64,000 nt of DNA from assembly GCF_002099425.1 (NCBI RefSeq), contig NW_018343964.1, positions 14,559,501 through 14,623,500 of the forward strand. Reading direction: 5' to 3'. The stretch is from Phascolarctos cinereus. Taxonomy: Eukaryota; Chordata; Mammalia; Diprotodontia; Phascolarctidae. Made by a program: the position numbers and the translations under genes. The notes under the pieces are model-generated. The model was not told where the DNA came from, ran no database searches, and was given only the letters and a program-made list of their open reading frames with translations. The stretch's first letter is position 1. The number at the start of each line of letters is the position of its first letter. Below, piece after piece: positions 35,320 through 45,530 of this stretch.

Positions 35320-35342
35320 ACTTCTCTGATTTATCCTTACAG
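35320..35342 (+). promoter_or_regulatory. 3' splice site of the CCP exon
   Basis: A pyrimidine-rich tract (cttctctgatttatccttac) is followed by AG at 35341-35342. The ctgat at about 35325 is a plausible branch point. The site defines the exon start in phase 1. Confidence 0.8.
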
Positions 35343-35555
35343 GGTTTGATGATCTCCGTGCTTGTGCTGACCCAGGAATCCCAGACTATGGCTCTCGAAC
35401 CCCCAGTGGAAGCGTTTTCTTTGAAGATTCCGTAGCCCGATTTCACTGCCAAGAAGGCTACAAGCTTAGGGGCCCACCAAGGAGACTGTGTATGAAACAC
35501 TTGAATGGTTCCCTAGGCTGGATACCGACTGATACACCGGTGTGCCTACCAGAAG
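35343..35555 (+). CDS. SUSD4: Internal exon encoding a sushi/CCP domain, SUSD4-type
   Basis: This is a 213-base open exon with no ATG of its own. The acceptor is a pyrimidine-rich tract ending ttatccttacag just before 35343, and the donor is GAAG|gtaagc after 35555. Both introns are phase 1, as is usual for CCP modules. The 70 full codons begin [20 protein letters not shown] and end [13 protein letters not shown]. They hold the four CCP cysteines (exon residues 7, 35, 49 and 67) and the conserved Trp at 59, so the predicted disulphides are C7-C49 and C35-C67. CCP domains are small extracellular protein-binding modules. Motifs FDDL, CADPGIP, RTPSG, SVARFHC and LGWIP match CCP1 of SUSD4, a single-pass membrane protein with four CCP domains linked to complement regulation. 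By memory roughly 22 of 70 residues differ from human SUSD4, so a paralogue is possible. Seven CpGs in 213 bases, in CpG-poor surroundings, support selection. No other exon was recognised in the window. Confidence 0.86.
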
Positions 35556-35561
35556 GTAAGC
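35554..35561 (+). promoter_or_regulatory. 5' splice site of the CCP exon
   Basis: AG|gtaagc is a strong match to the U1 consensus. The cut leaves one base of the next codon in the exon (phase 1), matching the acceptor. Confidence 0.8.
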
Positions 35562-36547
35562 TATTTGGCATCCTGTGAAAGAACCAGACCTGAGATAGGT
35601 TTACCTGTCTCCTGTGGTGTTTACTGAAGATTTTCAAGGTTGTATGTGGGTCAAAACCTAGTACTCTGATGGATGTTTCAGTTGTTAAGAACCTTGTGCA
35701 CATTGACCAATAGGAGCATATAATGAGATCTAGGAGAGAGGAAGACAATTTCAGCAACTGAAGGAATACCGTGTCTTCTTTATCCCAATTATAATTCTCT
35801 TCATCACCATTTTTGTCAACTCTGAGGTAGCATCCAGCTAACATTAGGGCTCTCTGTTACTAGGTTGCCAAATCTGTGGGCATTTCCATTTTACTCAGAG
35901 AGAAGCTTGGCATTGTTTGAATACAGTATAGGATGATCTCAAAGATAGATGTGTTTCTCAGAGGATTAAATCAATTACTACTTATTAGTTCCATGCCAGG
36001 GCTAATTCATTTAAAAGAAGAAAGAAATGTGGAAAGCAGTGACAGATGAGCAAGATAGAGATTTATTTCTCGCCATTATCCCTAAACCTATTGGAAGAAA
36101 TAACTTGAATTTTGCTATATGAGTATGTATTTGGGGTTTCAGAAATGTGTTTAGTTTAACTAATTGGGATGATAAACAGTTCTTCATCTATCTCAATGGA
36201 CTAACTGAAGCAGTCCTATGCAGATAAATCAAAAACATTAATCTGGGCCTCACATTTCAAGGTGGCATAAAGCTTGTATTCTAACGAGTTCATTAGACAT
36301 CAGAATTTTGGCTTCTGACAAGTATTGATTTTATTTCTTTGGACAAAGCCTTTATCATCACAAGTCATAAAAATGTCCACTGAATTTAGTGTGTGTTTCC
36401 CCCCTGAAACCCTTTAAACGACATTTGGCCTGAGAAGAAGAAAGAGTTGACAGCTTTTTGGGGCAGTCTTGTTTCTAAGTTGAAGACAAGCACACACACT
36501 ACCAGTTTAGAAAAGCAACATAATAGAGGATTTGGATTTTTTAAAAC
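35556..36547. other. Intronic unique sequence after the exon
   Basis: It begins with the donor gtaagc. No second CCP exon was recognised here. Confidence 0.5.
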
Positions 36548-36820
36548 TAAGTAAAGAAATAAGCATTTATTTAGCACCTACTATATGCCAGGCACTATGC
36601 TTAATGCTTTGCAAATATTATCTCATTTGATCCTCACAACAACCATGGGAGGTAGGTACTTTTATTATCCCCACTTTACAGTTGAGGAAATTGAGGCAGA
36701 TAGAGGTTAAGTGACTAGCCCAGGGTCACACAGCTAGTAAGTGTCTGAGGCCAGATTTGAAGTTAGGTCTTTCTGACTCAAGGCTTGGCATTTTATCTGA
36801 TGAGCCACCCAGCTTCCCCT
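36548..36820 (-). mobile_element. MIR-like SINE, antisense, in the intron after the exon
   Basis: tagcacctactatatgccag, cacagctagtaagtgtctga, atgagccacccagcttcccc. Confidence 0.82.
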
Positions 36821-36959
36821 AGCTTTTCTCTGTGAAGTGAAAACCCCAAGCAGAGAGTCCTTGATTGGACTGGCTGTCCATAGCTTCCAGGTACACGGTG
36901 AGTAAGTCTTTTGCAGAGACTGATCAGGTCTTCCTTCTCAAATCAGCAATACAAATAAG

Positions 36960-36960
<1 letters not shown>

Positions 36961-36998
<38 letters not shown>

Positions 36999-37102
36999 AT
37001 GTATATATGTATACGTGTATATATGTGTCTGTATGTGTATATATGTATATGTGTATATGTGTGTGTGTATATATATATTTATATTTATATATTTATGTAT
37101 AT
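36961..37102. repeat. (TG)n(TATG)n microsatellite
   Basis: TG run from 36961, then TATG/TATA steps to about 37102. Confidence 0.95.
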
Positions 37103-37408
37103 AAAGTTTCCTTACAACTACTCAGAAACCAGGAAGCGCAGGTTTGAAGTAAAATCTAAAATTGAATCTTTAATGAAAGGGAAGATCCAATAACCTATTT
37201 TGTTAAGTTATTTCTAATCATAAAACCCTGCCTACTTGTCCCAGTTAGAGACTTGGAAGGGTAAGGGTGAAGTATATGGATGTCTGAATTGTTTTTTCTC
37301 CTATAAAGTTCTGCCAATGTTACTGTGATCCATGAACCCTGCTTCCCAAGCACACTTATACTGTTCATGTTAATAACCAGGACTCATCTTGTGTCAGAAT
37401 CACTGTAA

Positions 37409-37715
37409 GCCAGCTGGGCAGGGAGGGTGGCACCTTCCTTTAAACCTGGCTACTAGGGAAGGCAGGCTGTTGAATCATTAGAGTTCTGGTGTTCTGAGCT
37501 GTACTAAGCCTATAGCCAATCAAGGGTCCCTGCTAAGTCTGGCACTAATATGTTAAGGCTCTGAGTTGGAGGAGAGAGAGATGGTAAAAGATCTCCAGGC
37601 TGTGTAAGGAAGAGGAAGCAGCCTAGGTAAGAAACAGAGCAGATCAGTGCTTCCGGGACTATCTACAATGAGGTTAGGATACACTTCCAAACTGGGCAAG
37701 AAATCATTGCTCTTC
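37409..37715 (+). pseudogene. 7SL (SRP) RNA-like pseudogene, near full length
   Basis: The segment follows the order of 7SL RNA. It opens with a gccagctgggcaggga-like Alu-domain start, then a ctggctactagggaagg region and gagttctggtgttctgagctgt. A block like cactaagttcggcatcaatatggtg follows (here ctaagtctggcactaatatg at 37533-37552). Next come an S-domain aggtaagaaacagagcagatc block and a 3' cacttccaaactgggcaa block near 37682. It is far more diverged than a functional SRP RNA. It also seems to lack about 20 bases in the S domain, so it is read as an old retrocopy. No clear poly(A) tail remains. The alignment was made by eye to the remembered human sequence. Confidence 0.72.
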
Positions 37716-37744
37716 TCTGGTTTGGGGATGCTCTGGGTATTTAG

Positions 37745-38280
37745 ACTAGAGTCTAGACCATGGTGGCTGCCTCTACGAAGATGTTGTCTATGAGTTCAAG
37801 GTAGCCAGGTGAGGTTCCTCAGCTCTTTTGGCTTCCTGGCCAGGAGAAGAGGAGTGGGCAGGGCTGTGGATAATACCAGCGCCTAGCAGATGCCCTCAGT
37901 GGCCACTGATTTCCATACTGTGAGAGTATTGTCAACTTTGGGACTCAGCAACAGCTCCTGCTCTAGGACATCGAAGGCCACAGTCAACCACGTTCTCATT
38001 TGAGAACTTGACCAGGAAGATGCTGTAGTGTCATTCTCAAACATAGCCAAGTCTATATGCTGTGTCACTGTGTCACATGGACAAAAATGACCAAAAAAAA
38101 CCCCCCAAAACCATGAATCACTGGGATTGTAGTTATTTTGGCCCTTCAAGACATTTTCACTTCTTTCAGTGTCTTAAGGTCAGTCACATGCAAGTCAGCA
38201 ATAGGTGATAGCTTCATCAGGGTCTGAAACCACTGAACCACTGGGCCACAAGTGTCTGCTGACATACAGGCATCCATGGT
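37745..38280 (-). pseudogene. Coding-like relic, possible processed pseudogene, unidentified
   Basis: On the minus strand two long stretches read like protein. The upstream one gives LTMDACMSADTCGPVVQWFQ and continues to ...DLHVTDLKTLKEVKMS before a stop. A later one includes VTQHIDLAMFENDTT and an 88-residue open frame (37883-38149). The left end can be read as YLELIDNIFVEAATMV followed by a stop. Frames change and a G/T-rich tract (about 38087-38111) interrupts it, so it cannot be a working exon. I do not recognise the parent gene, and the reading may be chance. An L2 fragment abuts it on the right. Confidence 0.3.
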
Positions 38281-38284
38281 CAGC

Positions 38285-38727
38285 TTGGTTTCATTGATCA
38301 GCTGCCAAAGTGATTTTCCTAATGTGCAAGTCTAACCATGTCACACCCTTACTCAGTAAGCTCCAATGGCTCCCTATTAAAGCTTTTTGTTTCCTACTTA
38401 TTCTAGTCTTCTTACTCTACTCCATATCTTCCAGCTCTGTCCTTTGCATTGGCTGTCATTGCACAGGCCTGGCATGCCCTACCCTTTCTCAGCTTCCTGG
38501 GATCCTTGGCCTCTTTCAAAACTCAATTCAAACCTACCTTCCCCAGATCTTTCCTGTCCCCTACCCCCATTGCTAATGCTTTCCTTCTAAGATTACCGTA
38601 CACTTACACTGTATATGTCCTGTTTATAAATGTGAACTCCTCAAGAGAAGGGACTGTATGTTGGCCTTTTTTTGTGTGTTCTCAGCACTTAGCTCGGTGC
38701 CTGGCCCATTAAATGTTAGTTGACTGA
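38285..38727 (+). mobile_element. L2 LINE 3' end, sense
   Basis: gctgccaaagtgattttcct, ctccaatggctccctattaa, gcacttagctcggtgcctgg. The same region as 1020-1515. Confidence 0.8.
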
Positions 38728-38947
38728 GCCAGCATCCGCATACAGTTTTATCACCCTTGTTAGAAGAGAGCCAAGGTGTCCAAGCCAATGAAAGCAATCT
38801 CTTCCCATCAGAAGCTGTGGGGCCCAGGAAGCCTTCTGACATTAGACACAGGGTGCTGTTCTGATTGAACTGGGAAAACTAGGCATAGCTATGTTGTTGG
38901 AACTGTGTGATAGTCAGATGGCCAGGTCATGATTAGAGATTTTTGCA

Positions 38948-39054
38948 GGCAGCTAGGTGGTGCAGTGGATAGAGTGTGGGACTTGGCATTAGGAATTCTG
39001 TCTTAGACACTTACTAGCTGTGTACAAGTGGACATAGTCTGGACAAGTCATATA
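38948..39054 (+). mobile_element. MIR-like SINE, left part (split by MITE)
   Basis: ggcagctaggtggtgcagtg head, then cttactagctgtgt. It continues at 39386. Confidence 0.8.
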
Positions 39055-39385
39055 CAGTTATCCCTTCCATATTGTTGGAGTTAGGAGTGCAGGGTCCCTG
39101 CAATCTGGAAAATCTGTGTAAAAATTTTTGGTCCTCCTTTCATGCCAGAGAAGAAGTCTGAATTCTTTCTTTTTCTTTTATGGTATATTTACAGTACCTT
39201 ATGTAAAATTTGGTTTAAGCATTTCTGAGTTTCCAGACTTTTTCTGTGTCATTTGCTGGCCTTTGTGTATTGTCTGTGGCTTCTGCAAAACTCTTCCCAA
39301 ATTCCCATTAACAGTGATTTCTTATGCCAATCCATGACATATCGAAACCACGGTGGGGAAAGTCACAATGTGGAAGGGATAGCTT
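39055..39385 (+). mobile_element. Tigger-like (TA-target) MITE, copy 2, inside a SINE
   Basis: It begins cagttatcccttccat and ends atgtggaagggatagct. It is flanked by TA on both sides (39053-39054 and 39386-39387), as expected for Tc1/pogo-type elements. It splits a MIR-like SINE. Confidence 0.85.
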
Positions 39386-39542
39386 TATGGTCTCTCAGCC
39401 TGTTTCCTCATCTGCAAAATGGGGATAATAATAATGATAATACCTTCCTCACTAAGTTGTTGTGAGGTTCAAATAAGCTAATATATGTAAGATGCTTTGC
39501 AAATCCTAAAGCACTACATAAATGCTAACTATTATTATTACA
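39386..39542 (+). mobile_element. MIR-like SINE, right part (split by MITE)
   Basis: gtttcctcatctgcaaaatg, then the tail gctttgcaaatcctaaagc and aaatgctaactattattat. Confidence 0.8.
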
Positions 39543-40091
39543 TTTATTGTTAATTATTATTATTACAGTACAGTGCTTGGTGTACAAGAAAACAGGTGTC
39601 CTGGGTGTGAGAAGCTGAGGCAGAGGACCTTAATAATGTCTTCTCTCAAAGTCTTTGCTGCATGTAAAGGAAAGTGACATACAGCTTCTGAAACTACTTA
39701 TACCAGGAGGCAGCAGATGGCATGGGACATCTTGAGTCACCTGGTTGTAGGAACAGAACTTTCCCTTTCAGAGAAACTCATCTTGAGATCCTACATGGTC
39801 CTGCAGCGTGCCAGCCCTGCTAACTAGCACGCCCTTATGAGTCATGCTGAGGAAGATATGAAAGACAATAGTTTGGGGAAGGAAAGGGTCACCCCTATTG
39901 TTCATGACATCATTTTCCCCCCAAGGGCTCAGAAATCATGTATACCACTCCCTTTGCTTCTCACCGCAGGGAAGCTGGAGCCGGGACAAAGGACTGTCCA
40001 GGCTAATGGAGGGGAGCAAGAAGCTGCGCTTTACCCCAGGCTGTTTTGCCCCCAGGCCCCTGCTTCCTGTCCCTTGCCAGGCCTTTGCAAT

Positions 40092-40175
40092 TCAACAACA
40101 TTTTTATTAAAAGTGCCTTATATATACCAAGTCCCTGTTAGATGCTCTTGAGAGAAAGATATCAAATAACATATA
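40092..40175 (-). mobile_element. L2 3' end, antisense
   Basis: attaaaagtgccttatatat, ctgttagatgctcttgaga. Confidence 0.45.
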
Positions 40176-40419
40176 TTTCTACTGGTATGTAATCAGAATG
40201 TTGATTTTACTTCTTAGATGCCTTGGAATAGGATGGCTTTTTCTGACACTGATTTTTGCAAAGCTGTCTCTATTCTCTGATCTTGTTGATATCAGCTAAT
40301 CAGTTATATTGTGGTGAATGATCAAATACGGAGAATCATAATTAATAGCTTCGATGGACCATTAATCTTGTCAACATGGATACTCTTTCCACTAGTTCAG
40401 TTCTCCGTATAGTTAAAGA

Positions 40420-40580
40420 ATTTTAAATCTGGAAAAGACATTGAGATCATCTCATTGGAAAGTCTTCCCACTCCCAAGAAGTTAACTAACTTATCTAAGG
40501 CCATAGTTAATAGAAGAACGTGAACCAAGAACCTCAGACTTCCATACTTCGAGGCCAACCCTTGGGATGTTCTTCCATAC
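40420..40580 (-). mobile_element. MIR/L3-like SINE, antisense, decayed
   Basis: tttaaatctggaaaagacat, gagatcatctcattgga, aagaacctcagacttccata. Confidence 0.5.
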
Positions 40581-40837
40581 AAGCAAATATTCTCTTATTC
40601 AAGTATATTTCTCTTCATTTTCCTTCTCACATATCCACATGTATTGCTGTCTTTCATTCTTACATAGATAGATAGGCATTCATCCCATATTTTTCTTTGA
40701 ATATCCCACTTGTTTCAAATATAATTGATATGCTGAATTTTGAACTCACAAAATTGTTAATTTAAGGAACCATATGACTTTGGAGAAATCATTTCCCCTC
40801 CCTGTTTCTTTGTAATTTAGGGGGCTAGCTTAAGTCA

Positions 40838-41065
40838 TGTGACTCTGACTCTTGTCTTCATGACCCCATTTGGGGTTTTCTTGGCAGAGATATTGGAGTG
40901 GTTTGCTGTTTCCTTCTCCTACTCACTTTACAGATGAGGAAACTGAGGCAAACAGGGAGAAGTGACTTGCCTAGGGTCACATAGCTAGTAAGTATCTGAG
41001 GCCAGATTTGAATTCAGATCTTCCTGACCTAGCATTCTATCCACTTCACCACCTAGCTGTCCCAC
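40838..41065 (-). mobile_element. MAR1-type SINE, antisense
   Basis: catttggggttttcttggca to the head caccacctagctgtccc. The left tail is eroded. Confidence 0.82.
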
Positions 41066-41150
41066 TAGCTCACTAGCTAGCATTTATTTAGCATTTTAAG
41101 ATTTGCAAAGTGCTTTTTACATGGTATCTCATTTGATCCTACCAGACATA
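41066..41150 (-). mobile_element. MIR-like SINE 3' part, antisense
   Basis: ctagctagcatttatttagc, aagatttgcaaagtgctttt, ctcatttgatcct. Confidence 0.65.
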
Positions 41151-42369
41151 ATCTAGAAATTCTCTAAGGGAAAAAAAAAAGGAAGTGTGAGTCTGGAGTC
41201 AGTAGAACTACATCCAAAGAAGACATTTTTATGGCCTGAAGATGATAGAAGTGATAGCCAGGGATAGAAGGTAGATACCAGTAATGGCTATGTTCAGTAG
41301 AGAAATGGTAACTGCTAGGTGGGGATTATAATTCCAGATAAGACTCATCCTTCTGGTGCATTACAAGCAATGTGCCAGGGAGCTGGGCACCATCTTGATG
41401 TCTTCCTCCCTGAAAGCTTACAACTAAATTTACTGGGGAAATTTTCCCAGTAGGAATGTCCCTCCAATATTATAATAACAACTTACGGAAAAATACGATT
41501 CAATTTGTAAGCGACTTTTCCAGCAATGTACCTTGTAAAATAAAAAGTACCCATATCTAAAAAAATAGATGAAACAGACTGAAATTAATCAACTTAGGAT
41601 TTATTTTTACCCTGAACAAATGATAAGACTGAGCAAAAGTGAGTCTGTTTCTAGAAGAAACCAATTTTTAATTAATGTTAAAAGGATTTGCTTGCTTAAC
41701 TGCACTTTGACGTAGCTAAGAAACTAAATCTATACCAGGTATTATACTAGTAGTTACACTGGTTAAATGCAAGTTGTTGTTGTTGCTTTTTTTAAATTAA
41801 AAGCTAAATAACTTAGCAAAGCTCTTGTTCAGGGTCATAATGTTAATTAGGTTTAGCAGAACACTCTAAAACACACCATCTCCTTAGTTTGGATTATTCT
41901 TCAAGGAAGGACATTTTTTTAAAAATTTCAGCACAGCTCTTCCACAAAGGGTAAAAACCTTTTCTTTTGGCTATTTTTATTTTCTAAATTTTATTGATTC
42001 TTTTAAAAATGAAAACTTTTGGGTTTTACATCCCATTCAGTTCAGAATCACTCTCCCCATCCCCCATCCAGTTAGCCTTTCTTTGTAACAAAGACTAAAA
42101 AAAAAACCCAACGCACTGACCAGGCCTGACTGTATATGTCTTAGTCATCTACCTCTCCAACAAAAAGCCAAACTTAGCCAATATAATTATATAACCTTCA
42201 ATTTCACTATGTTCTTTAGTATTTTTCCATTGCAAATAATACTAGCTTTTGGCATTAGATATAGACTTTAAATTAAATTTAAAATGGCATTTCCATGCCT
42301 TTGTTTTTTAGTTCGTTTTGCATAAATGACTTGTACTTTCTCAAGAGACTTAATTTTTTTAATTAAAAA
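41151..42369. other. Unclassified A/T-rich stretch
   Basis: No gene. 41960-42210 reads like an old LINE 3' end but I cannot place it. Confidence 0.35.
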
Positions 42370-43236
42370 AATAATTGATTATGATTATGTGGTTTGGGAT
42401 GATTTTCTTTTTAATATGATTTATTATTTTCATTGTTTCCTAATGTCAAACCATTCTTGTATCTCCAGTATATGTCCAATTTGGTAATAGTGAATGGGGT
42501 TTTTTTTGGATATATTGTTGTGGTCCTTTTGCTAGGATTTTATTTTAAAAATTTCTATATTAGTATTTATTAGTGATACTGGGCTATAATTCTGTTTTTT
42601 TATTTTATTCTTCCTTGGTTTAGGTGTCCTTGACACATTTGTCTCATAAATAAAGTTTAGTAGGAAGCTTTCTTTCTTAATTTTTAAGACTAATTTTTGT
42701 AGCATAGATATTAATCACACTTGAAACATTTGATGGAATCCATCTATAAATCTTTCTGGACTAGGGTTTTTGATAGTTCCTATGAGGCTTGTTCCATTTC
42801 ATTTTTTAGATTGAGTTAAGATCTCTATTTCATGTGCTGTTCATTTGAGTATTTATGTTTTTTTAGATAAATACTCATTTCTTTGGACTCTTGGTTTTGC
42901 TCATATATAATTGTGTCTACTAGGTTATGATAATTCTTTTAATTTCTCTGCTGTTGTGATTTCATCTCATTCATTTTTTATTTTGGTAAATTGATTTTTT
43001 CTGTCTCTTTCATTTCTCTGATCAGGTTAGCTAATAGTTTTGCTTTTGTTAATCTTTTTAAAGAATCAACTTTTAATTTTGTCATTTTGTAGAAATATTT
43101 TATCTATTTCTCCTCTAATTTTCAAAATGTCTTCATTTGTGCTTATTTTGGTTTTGTTCATTTGTTGCTTTTTTGTTTTTTTAATCACATACTCAGCTGA
43201 TTATGTTTTTTTCTTTTTATTCAATCCATGCTTTTC

Positions 43237-43390
43237 TCCATTTGGAGGGGGGAGGTGAGGCAATGAGGTGAAGTGACTTGCCCAGGGTCACACAACTAGT
43301 AAATGTCAAGTGTCTGAGGCCAGAGTTTAGCTCAGGTCTTCCTGAATCCAAGGGTGATGCTCTATCTACTGCACCATCTAGCTGCCCCCA
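43237..43390 (-). mobile_element. Short tRNA-derived SINE inserted in the L1
   Basis: Antisense SINE ending in ctgcaccatctagctgcccc. It is flanked by tcaatccatgcttttc (43221-43236) and tcaatacatgcttttc (43391-43406), a 15/16 TSD. Confidence 0.85.
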
Positions 43391-44490
43391 TCAATACATG
43401 CTTTTCAAGAGATAATTTTTCTTCTGTGTACTTCTTTAGTAGTACATTCCCAAAAAGTCGATGTATGAATGTCATCCTCTTTCAAGCAGTTCTGTATTGT
43501 TTCCATGCTTTGTTCTCTGACCCACTCATTATTCAGGATGTCATTATTAAGTCTCTATTTTGGTTCATATCTTTTTCTTGTGTTTCTTCTACTAATTAGA
43601 ATTTTACTACATCATGGTCTACATAGAATGCTTTTGGTGTTTACTTTTTTCTTACTTTACTTATTTACATCCATAATTTTTCTATGCCCTAGCAAGTGGT
43701 CCATTTTTGTACAGTTACCATGTGATGCAGAGAAATATGTATATTACATGTGTAATATTTGTAGTTAGAAGATGCCATATCTTTCACCTATAACTTCTCC
43801 AATTTGTCTAGTTCCATAGTTTCCTTTTTGTTAATCTTTCTGTTAGATTCATCCAACTCTGAAAGAATAATATTAAAGGCTCATACAATTATTGTTACAA
43901 TAATTGTTACAGTTGATATGCCTTTTATCAAATTAGTTAACTTTCCTTTTATGAATTTGGATACTACACCTTTAGTTTGTACATGATTGGTATTGGGATT
44001 GTTTCATTATAACTACTGTACCTTTAAGCACAGTGTAGTTTCTCAGTTTATCCATACTGACATTGTAATTTTTATTTTTGCTTTGTTTGATAGCATGATC
44101 ACAACTTTTGCTTTTTAAACCACTTCTTAAATAGAAAATTTTTATTCATTCTTTCATTATTTTTAGATATTTCTTATATACAACAATTTGTATCTCTTTC
44201 ATCCATTCTTTTTAATTTTATTGAATTTCATTTTATTGAGTCACATTTAAAGTTATAACTGTTAGGATTGTGGTTTTTTCCCATGTATTTCTTTTGTACT
44301 AATTTTATACTCTTCTTCTATTAACTCAGTACTTTCTTTGAGTTTAAATTTTGTTTATGCTATTTTGATTCTAGTGCATTCCCATAAATTCTTTCCTACT
44401 GCTACAATACACTATTGACCTTCCCTATCCAAAATTCCTTTAATTTTACTGTCTTACAATTTATTTTACCCCCCAGTACAGTTTTTTTTT

Positions 44491-44620
44491 AATAGTATAT
44501 AAGCATGAAAGAATTGTTTTTTCCTGGTACTGTGCTTAACTTCCTTGTGCTTTTTTTAATAGTACATAAGCATGAAAGAATTGTTTTTTCCTGGTCCTGT
44601 GCTTAACTTCCTTGTGTTTC
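44491..44620. repeat. Tandem duplication of about 67 bases inside the L1
   Basis: Two copies of a unit starting aatagta(t/c)ataagcatgaa begin at 44491 and 44558. They continue through ctgtgcttaacttccttgtg with few differences. Confidence 0.85.
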
Positions 44621-45474
44621 TCTTGTTTAGTCAGGAGAATTGAAAATTGAATGTATGTTCACCTCTTCATTTTGCTATTTTGTCTTGCAGGAATGCCTTA
44701 AAAGATTAATATTTTTCACTAATGATTAGACTTAGTTCATTCTGTAGGGTAGGTTATTTTGTGTTGTAACTTGAAGATTTTTTACTTTTTGAAATATATG
44801 ATTGCATTTTTTCCCTTTGATTCTTTGTGGCTGCTGAGTAATCCTGAGTTATTTGAATTGATGTGAACTCCTTTCTCCTAGATATTTGCAAGATGTATTG
44901 TTTTGTATTGATACTGTGAATTTTAACTGTTACATATCTTGGAATTCCAGTTACAGAGTTTTTCTCTGCTAGTGATCTATAGATTTGCTTTGTTATTAAT
45001 TAGTACTTTGTTGTCTGTATACAAAAACCTTGGGCAGTTTTGTTATATTATTTCCTACTGTATGGCATTCAGATGTTTATGGTATATAGTATTATTTGGG
45101 GAAGGCTTTGATCCTTTCATTTTCTCTGTGCACCCTGTTTTCTGTATTGGTTATTTTGGCTTATGCACAATTTGTGTGTTCCTTTAAATTCTCGCTTGCT
45201 TTTCTTCTGTCAAATTTCCTTCCATCTTGTTATTTTTTTTCATTTTAAATAAATCATTCTTTCTTTTAAGATCTCTCTCTTTGAAGAGATTCTCTATCAT
45301 GAGTTATATTTTTTCTACTTTATTATTTGCCTTCTTTAATTCTTCATTGAGGACTTTGATTTCCATACTAATTTCCATCCCCTATGCAGCTTGTCTTCAA
45401 CATCCTCATGTTGGAGGATGTTGGGAGACATGTTGGTTCCCTGGGTCAGGTAATCTCTGTGGCAAAGACTAGCC

Positions 45475-45530
45475 CAGGGGTGGGGAACCTGTGGCCTTGA
45501 AGCCACATTAGTCCCAGCTGGGTTTAGATT
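45475..45530 (+). mobile_element. hAT-type terminal sequence, isolated
   Basis: caggggtggggaacctgtgg then ccttgaagccacatt resembles one end of a Charlie-like hAT element. No matching second end was found nearby. Confidence 0.45.

Larger units (their letters stand above)
39545..40837. other. Mostly unique sequence
   Basis: Apart from two weak repeat pieces, nothing recognised. The 104-codon frame at 39837-40151 looks like chance. Confidence 0.35.
42370..45440 (-). mobile_element. Antisense L1 LINE fragment, ORF1 to mid-ORF2, lacking the 3' end
   Basis: The order on the minus strand follows L1. An ORF1 coiled-coil-like part (about 45440-44640) comes first. The ORF2 endonuclease region follows (about 44600-43410), including counterparts of the actatggtctgagag and agcaagtggtcca segments of antisense L1. 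Reverse transcriptase start sequences come last (43100-42370). Many stops make it non-functional. The RT C-terminal half, cysteine domain, 3' UTR and poly(A) are missing, so the copy is truncated at the end where L1s are normally complete. A SINE interrupts it at 43237-43390, and it carries a 67-base tandem duplication. Confidence 0.72.

Noticed and set aside
35175-35435. 86-codon ATG frame overlapping the CCP exon
   Set aside because: Wrong frame relative to the sushi domain, and it crosses the acceptor site.
35458-35844. 128-codon frame on the minus strand across the exon
   Set aside because: Shadow of the CCP exon. It spans the splice donor and has no motif.
39837-40151. 104-codon frame (+)
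   Set aside because: No recognisable domain. The overlapping second frame is equally open, so it is likely chance.
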